From contig NZ_JACHUZ010000011.1 in NCBI RefSeq assembly GCF_019903425.1, forward strand, positions 191,141 through 255,140: 64,000 nt of DNA, in the 5' to 3' direction. Positions 51,924-61,508 of this stretch are shown here, in pieces; position 1 is the stretch's first letter; each line of letters begins with the position of its first letter. The notes beneath the pieces are model-generated. The model ran no database searches. It was not told the DNA's origin and saw nothing but the letters and a program-made list of their open reading frames with translations. Source of the DNA: Vreelandella halophila (GTDB taxonomy: Bacteria > Pseudomonadota > Gammaproteobacteria > Pseudomonadales > Oleiphilaceae). Position numbers and translations under genes: made by a program.

Positions 51924-52694
51924 ATGGAAACAACAACGAACGAGACGGATGCCGTGGAACAGACCAGTGAAGCCTCCCGTGTTCTCATTGTTGAGGACGA
52001 TGAGCGACTGGCGGAGCTGACCCGGGATTTTCTGGAGAAGAACGGTCTGGTGGTGTCGCTGGAAACCAACGGCGCCCATGCCGTGGAGCGGATACGGGAT
52101 GAAACCCCGGATCTGGTGGTTCTCGACCTGATGCTCCCGGGGGAGGATGGCCTGGCCATCTGCCGCCGTGTTCGCCCGTTCTACAACGGGCCTATTCTGA
52201 TGCTGACCGCCCGCACGGATGACCTGGATCAAGTGCTGGGGCTGGAGATGGGGGCGGACGACTACATGTCCAAGCCCGTGCGCCCGCGGGTGTTGCTGGC
52301 CCGGATCCGGGCCCTGCTGCGCCGCATCACTGAGCCGTCCGCCCAGGCCGGTGGTGGGTCGGCCAAGTCCGGCGGCGACAGTGCGCCGGAACGGCTGGTC
52401 TTCAACAACCTGGTTGTGGATCACTCCATGCGCGAGGCTTGGCTGGACGATGAGAGCATTGACCTGACCAGTGCCGAGTTCGACCTGCTCTGGCTGCTGG
52501 CCAGCAGCGCGGGGCGTGTGCTCAGCCGTGAGGAGATCTTTACCTCCCTGCGTGGCATTGAGTATGACGGCCAGGATCGTTCCATCGACGTACGCGTATC
52601 GCGCATCCGGCCCAAGATCGGTGACGATCCGGTGCACCCGCGCCGCATCAAGACGGTGCGCAGCAAGGGGTACCTGTTCGTTCGCGACGTCTAG
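51924..52694 (+). CDS. OmpR-family response regulator (RstA-like)
   Basis: The 256-aa DNA-binding regulator has a receiver domain (about 15-125) with the phospho-acceptor Asp in LVVLDLMLPGEDG, Thr in MLTARTDD and Lys in YMSKPVRPR, then a winged-helix output domain (about 155-252; SAEFDLLWLLASSAGRVLSR). The linker is long and Gly/Ser-rich. It is six bases before its sensor kinase gene. Confidence 0.92.
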   Translation: METTTNETDAVEQTSEASRVLIVEDDERLAELTRDFLEKNGLVVSLETNGAHAVERIRDETPDLVVLDLMLPGEDGLAICRRVRPFYNGPILMLTARTDDLDQVLGLEMGADDYMSKPVRPRVLLARIRALLRRITEPSAQAGGGSAKSGGDSAPERLVFNNLVVDHSMREAWLDDESIDLTSAEFDLLWLLASSAGRVLSREEIFTSLRGIEYDGQDRSIDVRVSRIRPKIGDDPVHPRRIKTVRSKGYLFVRDV

Positions 52695-52700
52695 GCATCA

Positions 52701-54293
52701 ATGTCTCTTGGGCGCTACTACCTCCGCGTCTACGGTGCCCTGATCCTTGTGGCGCTCGGCGTCACTCTGGTGGGTGCCGCACTGGTGGTGACCATCAACG
52801 GTGTGCGGGAGCAGGCATTTCTCGAACACCATCCCCGGCCGGTTCTGGACTGGCTGGCCGAGCATCCCCGGGTGGTTGATCCCCTCAACGCCCGTACAGC
52901 GTCCTCCCGGCTGCGCCTGCTGCCCAGACAGGCGGTCTCCCTGAACGATGTGGCGCGGGAGCGCCTTGAATACGGCCAGGTGCTGGCCCAGCGCCGGGGG
53001 GATGCGGTCTATTTCTACCGTCTGGCGCCGGATGCCGGGGTGCTGGAGCTGCGCACCGAGGATCCCTACCGGCATGTTTCGGAACTGGCAGCCAGGACGC
53101 TGGTTTATGTGGCTGAGCGCTCACGCGGCTCGGATCCCGCCGCGATGGGGGCCGCTCTGGGGATGCATGTAACCCCGCTGGAGAGTGCTGGGCAGCTGCC
53201 GGGGACGTCGTCACTGAACCGGATTGCCAACGGCGGCATTGTCTACCATCAGCCCAGGCCCCGTGAGGCTGCTCACAGCTACGCCGCGCTGGGCGACGGG
53301 ACCCTGGTCTCGATCGCCCATCCGCCGCCCTTCCATTACTGGTCCTGGCCGCTGGCACTGGTGCTGGCAGGGCTGGTGGCCGCGGTTCTGGGCGCGGTGG
53401 TCTACTACCTTCTGGCTGGCCTGCACCGGCGCCTGCGTGGCATCGAGGGGGCGGTATCGCGTATCGCCCGTGGAGAGCTGGATGCCCGCGTCAGTGAGGA
53501 GGGGGATTACCTGGGCGGGCGGCTTGCCGGCGCCTTCAACCGCATGGCGGATCATATCCAGCGGCTGGTCAGCGTCCAGAGTGAAATGATCCACGGCGTC
53601 TCCCATGAACTACGCACGCCGGTGGCCCGGATCCGTTTCGGGGTCCAGATGATCGAGGACTGTGAGGACCCGGAGATGCTGCGCTCCCAGCTTGGTGCCA
53701 TTGACGGGGATATCCAGGAACTGGATGAGCTGATTGATGAGATCCTGACCTACGCCCGCCTGGAGCAGGGCGGGCCCATCATGGCGGTGCAGCGGCTCGA
53801 TATCGCCGAGATCGTGGATCAGGTGGTCGAGGAACAGCAGAGTATCCGCCCGGAACTGCAAGTGGAGGCCGACATCCCGGAGGCGTCGCGGAGCCACGCG
53901 GAGGCGGATGCGGAACCCCGCTACATACACAGGGCCATACAGAACCTGGTGGGCAACGCCACCCGCTACGCCAGTGAGCGGGTTCTGGTGGCCTGCCATT
54001 TCGAGGACCAGACCATGCGCATTGACGTCCAGGATGACGGCAAGGGCATTCCCGAGGAGGACTGGGACAAGGTGTTCACCGCCTTTGCCCGGCTGGACGA
54101 CAGCCGCACGCGCAGCTCCGGGGGGTATGGCCTGGGCCTGTCGATTGTCCGGCGCATCCTTTACTGGCACGGTGGCCAGGCGTTTGTGGGGCGTTCGGAT
54201 GCTCTGGGCGGGGCCTGTTTCACGCTGGTCTGGCCACGCCACCAGCCCCGGGATCAGCATGAGGGCAGCGCGCGAACGGAGGATCCGTCATGA
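52701..54293 (+). CDS. Sensor histidine kinase (RstB-like)
   Basis: The 530-aa membrane kinase has a first helix at about 8-30 ([19 protein letters not shown]), a periplasmic sensor of about 180 residues, a second helix at about 215-238 ([20 protein letters not shown]), HAMP, the phospho-acceptor His in [17 protein letters not shown] box [11 protein letters not shown]1 [10 protein letters not shown] and G2 [12 protein letters not shown]. It is about 100 residues longer than E. coli RstB, mainly in the sensor. The stop overlaps the glpK ATG. Confidence 0.92.
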   Translation: MSLGRYYLRVYGALILVALGVTLVGAALVVTINGVREQAFLEHHPRPVLDWLAEHPRVVDPLNARTASSRLRLLPRQAVSLNDVARERLEYGQVLAQRRGDAVYFYRLAPDAGVLELRTEDPYRHVSELAARTLVYVAERSRGSDPAAMGAALGMHVTPLESAGQLPGTSSLNRIANGGIVYHQPRPREAAHSYAALGDGTLVSIAHPPPFHYWSWPLALVLAGLVAAVLGAVVYYLLAGLHRRLRGIEGAVSRIARGELDARVSEEGDYLGGRLAGAFNRMADHIQRLVSVQSEMIHGVSHELRTPVARIRFGVQMIEDCEDPEMLRSQLGAIDGDIQELDELIDEILTYARLEQGGPIMAVQRLDIAEIVDQVVEEQQSIRPELQVEADIPEASRSHAEADAEPRYIHRAIQNLVGNATRYASERVLVACHFEDQTMRIDVQDDGKGIPEEDWDKVFTAFARLDDSRTRSSGGYGLGLSIVRRILYWHGGQAFVGRSDALGGACFTLVWPRHQPRDQHEGSARTEDPS

Positions 54294-55771
54294 CCCGAAT
54301 ACTCGCCATTGACCAGGGCACCACCAGCTCGCGGGCCATCCTGTTCGATGAAGGCGGTCAGCCCCGCCAGATCGCCCAGCATGAGTTCCAGCAGTTCTAC
54401 CCGGGGGATGGCTGGGTGGAGCACGATCCGCTGGAGATCTGGAACACCACCCACAGGGCCTGCCTGGAAGTGCTGCAGCAGGAGGGTATTTCGGCCCGTG
54501 AGGTGGCCGGTATCGGCATCACCAACCAGCGCGAGACCACCATCGTCTGGGACCGGGCCACGGGCGAGCCCATCCATCGTGCCATTGTCTGGCAGGACCG
54601 CCGGACCACGCCCCAGTGCGAGACGCTCAAGCGCCAGGGCTGGGAGTCAACGCTGGTGGAGCGCACCGGTCTGCTGATGGATCCCTATTTCTCGGCCACC
54701 AAACTGAGCTGGATCCTGGATCACGTTGAGGGCGCGCGGACGCGGGCCGAACGCGGTGAACTGGCATTCGGTACCATCGACACCTGGGTTCTCTGGAATC
54801 TCACCAATGGCCGTGTGCACGCCACCGACGCCACCAATGCCTCGCGCACGGCCCTGTTCAACATCCACGAGCAGCAGTGGGACGAGCACCTTCTGGAGCT
54901 TTTCCGGATCCCCGCCTCCTTATTGCCGGAGGTGCAGGACAGTGCCTCGGACTTCGGGCGCACGGATCCCTCGGTTCTGGGCGAGGCGGTCACCGTGGGC
55001 GGCATCGCCGGGGACCAGCAGGCCTCACTGTTCGGCCAGACCTGCTTTGAGCGCGGTATGGCCAAGAGTACCTACGGTACCGGCTGTTTCCTGATGCTCA
55101 ACACCGGCAGCGAAGCCATCCGCTCCGAGAACCGGCTCCTGACCACCGTCGGCTACCGGCTGGAAGGGCAGACCACCTACGCCATGGAGGGCAGCATCTT
55201 TGTGGCCGGCGCGGCCATCCAGTGGCTGCGGGATGGCATCCGGCTGATCCGGAGTGCGGATGAGTGCGAGGCCATGGCGGAGTCCGTGGGTGTGGAGAAT
55301 CCGGTCTACCTGGTGCCCGCTTTCACCGGCCTGGGCGCCCCCTACTGGGATCCGCACGCCCGTGGCGCCATCCTGGGCCTGACCCGGGATACGGGCATCG
55401 AGGACATCGTTACTGCCGGTCTGCAGTCGGTGTGCTACCAGACCAAGGACCTGGTCCGGGCCATCCAGAACGATGGCGCGCCGTTGGAGGAGCTGCGCGT
55501 GGACGGCGGCATGGTGGTGAACAACTGGTTGATGCAGTTCCTGGCCGATATCCTCAACGTGGCCGTGGACAGGCCCGCGATCACCGAAACCACGGCCCTG
55601 GGCGCAGCCTGTCTGGCCGGGCTCCAGACCGGTGTGTACGACGGGCTGGACCGCATCCGCGAGCGCTGGCATGTGGACCGCCGGTTCGAACCGGCCATGG
55701 CCCCGGCGGTGCGTGAGCGCGCCTACCAGGGCTGGCTGGATGCGGTGGAGAAGGTGACGCGCTCGCGCTGA
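54290..55771 (+). CDS. glpK: Glycerol kinase
   Basis: Phosphorylates glycerol to sn-glycerol-3-phosphate. The 493-aa enzyme has the ATP-binding start [42 protein letters not shown] and [18 protein letters not shown]. Full length and intact. No glpF or glpD is adjacent; instead it overlaps the sensor kinase gene by four bases, so its expression is tied to the two-component operon. Glycerol use, or a link to glycerol lipids under osmotic control, is possible. Confidence 0.96.
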   Translation: MTRILAIDQGTTSSRAILFDEGGQPRQIAQHEFQQFYPGDGWVEHDPLEIWNTTHRACLEVLQQEGISAREVAGIGITNQRETTIVWDRATGEPIHRAIVWQDRRTTPQCETLKRQGWESTLVERTGLLMDPYFSATKLSWILDHVEGARTRAERGELAFGTIDTWVLWNLTNGRVHATDATNASRTALFNIHEQQWDEHLLELFRIPASLLPEVQDSASDFGRTDPSVLGEAVTVGGIAGDQQASLFGQTCFERGMAKSTYGTGCFLMLNTGSEAIRSENRLLTTVGYRLEGQTTYAMEGSIFVAGAAIQWLRDGIRLIRSADECEAMAESVGVENPVYLVPAFTGLGAPYWDPHARGAILGLTRDTGIEDIVTAGLQSVCYQTKDLVRAIQNDGAPLEELRVDGGMVVNNWLMQFLADILNVAVDRPAITETTALGAACLAGLQTGVYDGLDRIRERWHVDRRFEPAMAPAVRERAYQGWLDAVEKVTRSR

Positions 55772-55776
55772 GGGGC

Positions 55777-56697
55777 TCAGTCGAGCCGGTCGAAGCCCAG
55801 GATCAGGCCCTCGAGCAGTGCCTTCTGGGCATGCAGCCGGTTTTCCGCCTCGTCCCAGACCACGCTGCTGCGGTGCTCCAGCATGTGCTCCGAGATCTCC
55901 TCGCCACGGTGGGCCGGGAGGCAGTGCATGAAGAGCGCATCCCTGTCCGCACGCTCCATCAGCTCCGGTGACACCTGGTAGCGGCTGAAGTCCCTCAGGC
56001 GTTTCTGCTGTTCCTCCTCCTGGCCCATGGAGGCCCAGACGTCGGTCACCACCAGGTTGGCGTCGCGGACCGCCTCTTCCGGGTCGTTCACGATCCGCAC
56101 CCGGTCCTGGTTGGCTGCCACCAGGGCGCTGTTGGGCTCGTAGCCCTCGGGGCAGGCCACCACCAGCTCGAAATCGAACTGCAGGGCGGCGTTGATGTAG
56201 GAGTTGCACATGTTGTTGCCGTCGCCCACCCAGACGACTTTCGCCCCCTTTATGGAACCCCGGTGTTCTCGCCAGGTCTGCATGTCCGCCAGCAGCTGGC
56301 AGGGGTGGAAATCATCGGTCAGCGCGTTGATGACCGGTGTGCTGGAGAAGGTGGCAAAGCGCTCGAGCGTCTCGTGACTGAAGGTGCGGATCATGACCGC
56401 GTCCACCATGCGCGAGATGACGCGCGCGCTGTCCTCCACGGGCTCGCCGCGGCCAAGCTGGGTATCCCGGGGGGAGAGGAAGATGGCGCCGCCGCCGAGC
56501 TGGGTCATGCCCGCCTCGAAGGAGACACGGGTCCGGGTGGAGGACTTCTCGAAGATCATACCCAGGCTGCGGTTGTGCAGGGTGTCCCGCTGGAGGCCCT
56601 GGTCACGCTCCCGGCGCAGGGCCGTTGCGTGGTCCAGTACACGCGTCAGTTCATCGGTGTCCAGATCCAGCAGTGTCAGGAAGTGTCGGACGGTCAT
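55777..56697 (-). CDS. argF: Ornithine carbamoyltransferase
   Basis: Makes citrulline from ornithine and carbamoyl phosphate. The 306-aa enzyme has the carbamoyl-phosphate motif STRTRVSFE (about 53-61), [11 protein letters not shown] and the ornithine motif [10 protein letters not shown]. Standard length. It follows argD by 27 bases in an arginine operon and converges on glpK. Confidence 0.97.
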   Translation of the reverse strand: MTVRHFLTLLDLDTDELTRVLDHATALRRERDQGLQRDTLHNRSLGMIFEKSSTRTRVSFEAGMTQLGGGAIFLSPRDTQLGRGEPVEDSARVISRMVDAVMIRTFSHETLERFATFSSTPVINALTDDFHPCQLLADMQTWREHRGSIKGAKVVWVGDGNNMCNSYINAALQFDFELVVACPEGYEPNSALVAANQDRVRIVNDPEEAVRDANLVVTDVWASMGQEEEQQKRLRDFSRYQVSPELMERADRDALFMHCLPAHRGEEISEHMLEHRSSVVWDEAENRLHAQKALLEGLILGFDRLD

Positions 56698-56724
56698 GCT
56701 GTTTTCCCTTGTTGGCAGGCAGCG

Positions 56725-57924
56725 TTACTGGCGCGGGCGGTCACGGTCATCGGCGGCGTACAGCTTGATGATCCGGATGACCTGGTCCGCCAGGTAATCC
56801 GCTTCGTCGTCGGTCATGGTCAGTGGTGGCAGCAGCCGGATCACCCGTTCCCGGGTGATGTTGAGCAGGATGCCCTGGACCTTGGCCAGCAGCACCAGTT
56901 CCGAGCAGGGCTCGGTGAGCTCGATGCCCAGCATCAGGCCCTGGCCCCGGATGTCGTGTATGTATTCAGCCCCTTCCAGATGCTCCCGGAAACGGTCGAG
57001 CAGCCGTTGGCCAAGAACCCGAGCGCGGTCGGTGAGCGTATCCTGTTCAATGGCGTCCAGAACGGCCAAGGCGGCGGCACATCCCAGGGGGTTGCCGCCA
57101 AAGGTGGAACCGTGGCTGCCGGGCCCGAAGACCTGCGCGGCCTCGCCACGGGCCAGGCAGGCCCCGATGGGGTAGCCATTGCCAAAGCCCTTGGCCAGGG
57201 TGACCACATCCGGCTCAACCCCGGCCTGCTGGCAGGCGAGGTAGGTGCCGGTGCGGGCGTTGCCGGTCTGGACTTCGTCCAGCATCAGCAGCCAGTTGTT
57301 GCGGTCGCAGATGGCGCGCAGCCCGGGCAGGTAATCCGGGTCCGGAATGGCAACGCCGCCTTCGCCCTGGACGGGTTCGACCAGTATGGCGACTACGTCA
57401 TGATTGGCCTCCGCGATGGCCTCGACCGCCGCCAGATCATCAAAGGGGGCACGCACGAAGCCGCTGACCAGTGGCTCGAAGCCGGCCTGGACGCGACGGT
57501 TGCCGGTTGCCGTCAGGGTGGCGAGGGTGCGCCCGTGAAAGGCGTTTTCCATCACAATGATGCTGGGATTGGTTACGCCACGCTGGTGGCCGTAATGGCG
57601 GGCCAGTTTGATGGCGGTCTCGTTGACCTCGGCGCCGGAGTTGGCGAAGAAAGCGCCATCCATGCCGGTCAGGTTGCAGACGCGGTGCGCCAGCTCCTGC
57701 TGGAGCTTGCAGTGGAACAGGTTTGAACAGTGGGTCAGGCGTTCCGCCTGCTGGCTGATGGCGCCGGCGACTCCGGGATGGCTGTGCCCAAGACCGCATA
57801 CAGCGATCCCCGTGAAGGTGTCCAGGTAGCGCTGGCCCTCGGTATCGTAGAGCCACATCCCGCGACCGTGTTCAAAGACCACGGGCAGGCGACCATAGGT
57901 GTTGAGCAATGGCTGATTCGCCAT
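56725..57924 (-). CDS. argD: Acetylornithine aminotransferase
   Basis: PLP enzyme of arginine synthesis, 399 aa. The catalytic lysine is in TLAKGFGNGYPIG (about 245-257); HGSTFGGNPLGCAAALAVLD and LDEVQTGNARTG are typical. The ATG at 57924 has GAGG nine bases upstream; an ATG at 57939 follows the T-run of a terminator-like hairpin and has no ribosome site. The short leader contains that hairpin, which suggests attenuation. Confidence 0.95.
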   Translation of the reverse strand: MANQPLLNTYGRLPVVFEHGRGMWLYDTEGQRYLDTFTGIAVCGLGHSHPGVAGAISQQAERLTHCSNLFHCKLQQELAHRVCNLTGMDGAFFANSGAEVNETAIKLARHYGHQRGVTNPSIIVMENAFHGRTLATLTATGNRRVQAGFEPLVSGFVRAPFDDLAAVEAIAEANHDVVAILVEPVQGEGGVAIPDPDYLPGLRAICDRNNWLLMLDEVQTGNARTGTYLACQQAGVEPDVVTLAKGFGNGYPIGACLARGEAAQVFGPGSHGSTFGGNPLGCAAALAVLDAIEQDTLTDRARVLGQRLLDRFREHLEGAEYIHDIRGQGLMLGIELTEPCSELVLLAKVQGILLNITRERVIRLLPPLTMTDDEADYLADQVIRIIKLYAADDRDRPRQ

Positions 57925-57945
57925 GGCAGAGGGCCTCATTGAAAC

Positions 57946-57971
57946 AAAAAAGGCAGCCTTAAAAGCTGCCT
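57946..57971 (-). terminator. Terminator-like hairpin in the argD leader
   Basis: On the minus strand AGGCAGC (57971-57965) pairs with GCTGCCT (57957-57951), loop of seven, followed by six T and G-TTT. No minus-strand gene lies upstream to be terminated; the hairpin sits between the argD promoter and its ATG. It may attenuate argDF, or protect the 5' end. Confidence 0.65.
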
Positions 57972-57984
57972 CCGTCTGGAACCA

Positions 57985-58013
57985 ATACTAGCGTTAAACT
58001 CGGGGACTGGCAA
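57985..58013 (-). promoter_or_regulatory. Predicted argD promoter
   Basis: On the minus strand TTGCCA (58013-58008), 17-base spacer, TAGTAT (57990-57985). Five and four matches of six to the sigma-70 consensus. The predicted start near 57978 is only about seven bases before the terminator-like hairpin. Confidence 0.55.
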
Positions 58014-58053
58014 ACCGCACACCGGCTGAACGCCCGCCGGCAGGGCGAAGCGA

Positions 58054-58078
58054 ATAACCCAGTACAATGGTCAGGTAT
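58054..58078 (+). promoter_or_regulatory. IscR type-1-like site upstream of grxD
   Basis: The 25-base site starts ATAACC and ends GGTCAGGTAT. By hand it agrees with the published E. coli IscR type 1 consensus at 20 of 25 positions. It overlaps the predicted -35 of grxD, as expected for repression by iron-sulfur IscR. Confidence 0.6.
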
Positions 58079-58097
58079 GGGTATATTCTGTAGAATA
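58068..58097 (+). promoter_or_regulatory. Predicted grxD promoter
   Basis: TGGTCA (58068-58073), 17-base spacer, TAGAAT (58091-58096). The -10 lies within the perfect dyad TATTCTGTAGAATA (58084-58097). The ATG follows 40 bases after the -10. Confidence 0.55.
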
Positions 58098-58136
58098 GGA
58101 TCCGGTAACGATCAGCGTGTTCCAGCTGGAGGATCA

Positions 58137-58475
58137 ATGGACATCAACGACACCATCAAGCAACAGCTCAGCGAAAACCCCATTCTGCTGTATATGAAGG
58201 GAACGCCCCAGGCGCCCCAGTGCGGGTTCTCGGCCAAGACGGTCCAGGCCCTGATGGCCTGCGGCCAGCGTTTCGCCTATGTGAACATTCTCGATAACGA
58301 CGAGCTGCGCGAAGCGCTCAAGGTCTATTCCAACTGGCCAACCTATCCGCAGCTGTACGTCAACGGTGAGCTGGTCGGTGGCTGCGACATCATTCTGGAG
58401 ATGCACGAAAGCGGTGAACTCCAGGAAGTGGTGGACGGCGCTGCCGAGGCAACCGAGGACAGCTCCGGCGGCTGA
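58137..58475 (+). CDS. grxD: Monothiol glutaredoxin Grx4
   Basis: The 112-aa protein is a CGFS-type glutaredoxin: KGTPQAPQCGFSAKTVQAL at about 20-38, then WPTYPQLYVNGELVGGCDII. CGFS glutaredoxins bind a [2Fe-2S] cluster with glutathione and pass it to target proteins. Start at ATG 58137 after GGAGG; the longer reading crosses the promoter. The acidic C-terminal tail (EATEDSSGG) is short. Control by IscR fits its role. Confidence 0.95.
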   Translation: MDINDTIKQQLSENPILLYMKGTPQAPQCGFSAKTVQALMACGQRFAYVNILDNDELREALKVYSNWPTYPQLYVNGELVGGCDIILEMHESGELQEVVDGAAEATEDSSGG

Positions 58476-58477
58476 GA

Positions 58478-59245
58478 TCACTCCGGTCGGGCCGGCTCGA
58501 AAATGAGCCGGACACTGAAGCGGCGGCGCCCCTCCGGGGGTTCCGGGAAGGGGGTTGCCGCCAGGGCGGCCTCCCGGGCAACCCCGTCAAGCTCCGGGAT
58601 TCCCGAGGAGGTGCTCACCTGTGCCCGCCTCAGGGCGCCATTGACCATCAGCCTCAGATTCAGCACCACCTCTTTGGGCCCTTCCAGTTCCGCCAGCAGC
58701 GGCGTGTACTCCACTTCCCGGGCAATCCGTTCCCACAGGGCGATTTCGTAGTCTGAGCGCTCACGCCTGTCGTTCTGGCTGAGCCGGGTGACTGGCGTAT
58801 TCGTGTCGGTATCGGATTCAGGCGCATCCGTGCCGGCAGTGGTGGCCGGTGCCGTCCTGGGGGTGGACGTCCGGGGCTGACGGCTGGTCTCCGGGGGGAG
58901 GCGCTGTTCGCTGGTTTCTCCCTCTGATGCGGCTACCGGCTCTGCGGACCTCTCCGTGTCACCCTGCGTATTGGCGTCCGCTCTGGGGGCGCTGGATTCC
59001 GCGGGCTCCCCTGGCCGGGCTTGCCGCTCCGTCTTCCGGGGCACAGGGTTGGAGTGCACTGGTGAGGGTTGGGGGCTGCTTCCGGAAGGCGCGATGCGGA
59101 CGCTGACAGCCGGTGTGGGATTATCGGGAGTCGGCAGGGAAAGCCACGCATTGACCAGGGTGCCCAGGACCACATGGATAAAGAGGGCCACCGACAGCGC
59201 CAGTATAAGCGGGTAAGGGGTCTGTTGGTTCGGGGGCTCCGTCAT
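58478..59245 (-). CDS. TonB-family energy transducer
   Basis: The 255-aa protein has one N-terminal membrane helix (PLILALSVALFIHVVLGTLV, about 12-31), a long Pro/Ser/Thr/Glu-rich periplasmic spacer (about 45-165) and a TonB C-terminal domain (about 170-255; LNLRLMVNGALRRAQVSTSS). It would transmit proton motive force to outer-membrane transporters. No exbBD is adjacent. It converges with grxD, two bases apart. Confidence 0.9.
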   Translation of the reverse strand: MTEPPNQQTPYPLILALSVALFIHVVLGTLVNAWLSLPTPDNPTPAVSVRIAPSGSSPQPSPVHSNPVPRKTERQARPGEPAESSAPRADANTQGDTERSAEPVAASEGETSEQRLPPETSRQPRTSTPRTAPATTAGTDAPESDTDTNTPVTRLSQNDRRERSDYEIALWERIAREVEYTPLLAELEGPKEVVLNLRLMVNGALRRAQVSTSSGIPELDGVAREAALAATPFPEPPEGRRRFSVRLIFEPARPE

Positions 59246-59274
59246 GTACTCCAGGGCCGTTGGCCGCCCGTGCT

Positions 59275-61425
59275 CTAGCCGGCCTTGCGGTTCAGGCCTC
59301 CGACAACGGCATGCAGTGCCCGGTCGATCAGTGCGCCCTGCTCGAGCAGGGCCATACGTCCGCGTCTGAGCTCGTGGGCCAGTTCAGAGCGGCTTTTCTC
59401 CGCCACCTTCAGGCCCATGCGGTTGACGAACACAAAGCTGTCGGCATCCTCAATAACTGCGGACAGCTTACAGCGGAAGTGGGTACCGTTGACAAGGTGA
59501 AACTCCACCCAGTCACCGATGCCGATGGTTTCCAGTGTCTCGTAGTGTTCTGCCATGGCGGCGTCCTCGACGGCCTGGCTCTTCTTGACTGCTGTCTGCA
59601 CAAGCGGTTCCGGAGGCGGGCCATCCTCGGCCGCTTCCGCCAGGGCCTGCTGGCGAAAGGCCTGTGTGAGCTCGCGCTTGAGGCTGGTCATGGTCTCGTC
59701 CAGACGGCTGGCATTATAGGAGACCTCCTCCAGTCCGGCGCGGATGGTCTTGATCAGGGTGGGGACGAGGCGTACCCACTGCTCACGGCCATTGCTTTCC
59801 GGTTGCGGACGCAGGCACCACAGGAGGTCGTCAACAACTCTTACTGTGTGGGCCCAGCGGTGCTCGTTATCGTCCCGTAGATAGGCCAGGAACATGACCC
59901 GGCTCCAGCCCTGGGTCAGCAGCTGGTGCACGTTTTCCGGGACGTCGCGGCCATTCAGTCGTTCCCGCAGGACCTGGTCGACCGTCTCCTGTGCGCGACG
60001 GGACTTGATGCGGCCTCTTTCGGATTCCCGTGTGCGCTGCTCAACCAGGGTAGCCTTGCGGGTCTCGCGCTGTAGGAACTGTTCGAACTCGTCATAAAGC
60101 GACTCGAAGAGGGCGATATCGCCGTCGTATTCCGCCAGGATCCGCTGCACCACCCGGTGGATCTCGTTGTACAGGCGGTCCCGGTTTTTCTCGCTGTGGT
60201 CGCTCCAGCCGATCCCGGCCCGCGCGAGGGCGTTGAGCAGCTTTCGCGCCGGGTGGGAGGGGTTGCTGAGAAAGGAGCGGTCACGCACCACCACCTTGAG
60301 CACCGGAATCTGGAGTCGGCTGATCAGTGCCTGGATCGGGGTCGACAGGTTGCGGTCGTCGAGTATGAACTCGAACAACAGAGCGACCAGGTTGATCAGG
60401 TCCTCGTCCATGGTCTCGAGCGCGGCCTGATTGCCCTGCGTCTCGGACTGGCGGTCCAGTAGTTCGCCCACCAGGCCGCGCAGGTCGGGGCGGTCCGGGG
60501 CGCCTTGGGTCAGGTCACTTCGGGGCTGAGGGTGGGGGATTCTAGAAAGCAAATCGTACAATTCCCTTTTGGATACGATATGGAAGGAGTCTGAGGGCGC
60601 GTTGCCCATGGCGTCGGTACTGTAGCGGCGGTAACCGGACATCATCGAGCTGATGCTCGACAGGAATTCCCTGGCCTCGTCGCTGGCTTCCTGCTCCGAA
60701 CGGTATCCGGGTTCCTGGCTGGCCCGGGTGTGGACCTCGTAGCGGAAATCCGGGATCACGCCGGCCTGGATCAGGATGCGGTTGGCTTCATCGATCACGA
60801 TGCCCAGGCTGGCGAGCAGGTGCCGGTCGAAGTGCTTGAGCAAAATAAGCCGTTCCCGGATCTGGATGTCCAGGTCGGAGCAGGCGTCCCGGAACGCGCC
60901 ACACAGGTGTTCCGGAGCCAGCGGGTTCACCGGGTGGTCACTGTCATGACCGGGGTATAGGGCTGTGAGGCGTGTCTGGAGCTGGAGCAGGGTGCCCTGG
61001 AAGCTGACCGTCGCCTTGGTGATCATGGCATTGATGGCAACCTGTTCCTCAAGGGCGTCATTGTCGACCAGTGACAGGCTGTCGGCATCGACGCTCTGTG
61101 GCTCGTCTCCGGTTTCCTCGGCATTGCTCCCGGGAGGTGCCCGGAACAGGTTGGCCAGTGCCTCGCGGAACTGCTTCTCTATGCCCTTACGCTTGATGCG
61201 GATCTCGCGCATGGTCTCGAAATAGCGATTCTGGTCGTTGTTGCTGCGTGCGCCGTTGGCGAGCTCGAACAGGGCATCATCAATGGCGTCGAAGGTGCCA
61301 CACAGCAGCTCGCAAAGTCCGGGCATCACCGTATCGCGGACCTGGCGGATCTCTTCGGGAAGGGAGCTGCCGTCACTACGACCCTGACCGGGCGGAACGG
61401 GATGAATGCCGGATTGTTCGTTCAT
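59275..61425 (-). CDS. DUF1631 family protein
   Basis: A large soluble protein of 716 aa without recognised catalytic motifs. It matches the DUF1631 style: LCELLCGTFDAIDDALFELA near the start, IHRVVQRILAEYDGDIALFE in the middle and a C-terminal PilZ-like region (YETLETIGIGDWVEFHLVNG, FVFVNRMGLKVAEKSRSELA). Members are often annotated as thymidine-phosphorylase-like, which the sequence does not support. The C-terminal similarity to PilZ raises the possibility of cyclic-di-GMP response, but the Rxxx-R motif is not evident. ATG 61425 is preferred for its GGGGA. Confidence 0.78.
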   Translation of the reverse strand: MNEQSGIHPVPPGQGRSDGSSLPEEIRQVRDTVMPGLCELLCGTFDAIDDALFELANGARSNNDQNRYFETMREIRIKRKGIEKQFREALANLFRAPPGSNAEETGDEPQSVDADSLSLVDNDALEEQVAINAMITKATVSFQGTLLQLQTRLTALYPGHDSDHPVNPLAPEHLCGAFRDACSDLDIQIRERLILLKHFDRHLLASLGIVIDEANRILIQAGVIPDFRYEVHTRASQEPGYRSEQEASDEAREFLSSISSMMSGYRRYSTDAMGNAPSDSFHIVSKRELYDLLSRIPHPQPRSDLTQGAPDRPDLRGLVGELLDRQSETQGNQAALETMDEDLINLVALLFEFILDDRNLSTPIQALISRLQIPVLKVVVRDRSFLSNPSHPARKLLNALARAGIGWSDHSEKNRDRLYNEIHRVVQRILAEYDGDIALFESLYDEFEQFLQRETRKATLVEQRTRESERGRIKSRRAQETVDQVLRERLNGRDVPENVHQLLTQGWSRVMFLAYLRDDNEHRWAHTVRVVDDLLWCLRPQPESNGREQWVRLVPTLIKTIRAGLEEVSYNASRLDETMTSLKRELTQAFRQQALAEAAEDGPPPEPLVQTAVKKSQAVEDAAMAEHYETLETIGIGDWVEFHLVNGTHFRCKLSAVIEDADSFVFVNRMGLKVAEKSRSELAHELRRGRMALLEQGALIDRALHAVVGGLNRKAG

Positions 61426-61475
61426 GGCGAGTCCCCACTGGCTCTCGTGGCTCACTGGGCGTGTGATGTATGCTC

Positions 61476-61504
61476 AGTGTACAAACACTAAACCGGAATA
61501 ACAA
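61476..61504 (-). promoter_or_regulatory. Predicted promoter of the DUF1631 gene
   Basis: On the minus strand TTGTTA (61504-61499), 17-base spacer, TACACT (61481-61476), each four of six matches. The 83-base gap between the CorB stop and the DUF1631 start is AT-rich and holds AGTGT/ACACT inverted repeats. Confidence 0.4.
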
Positions 61505-61508
61505 AGTG

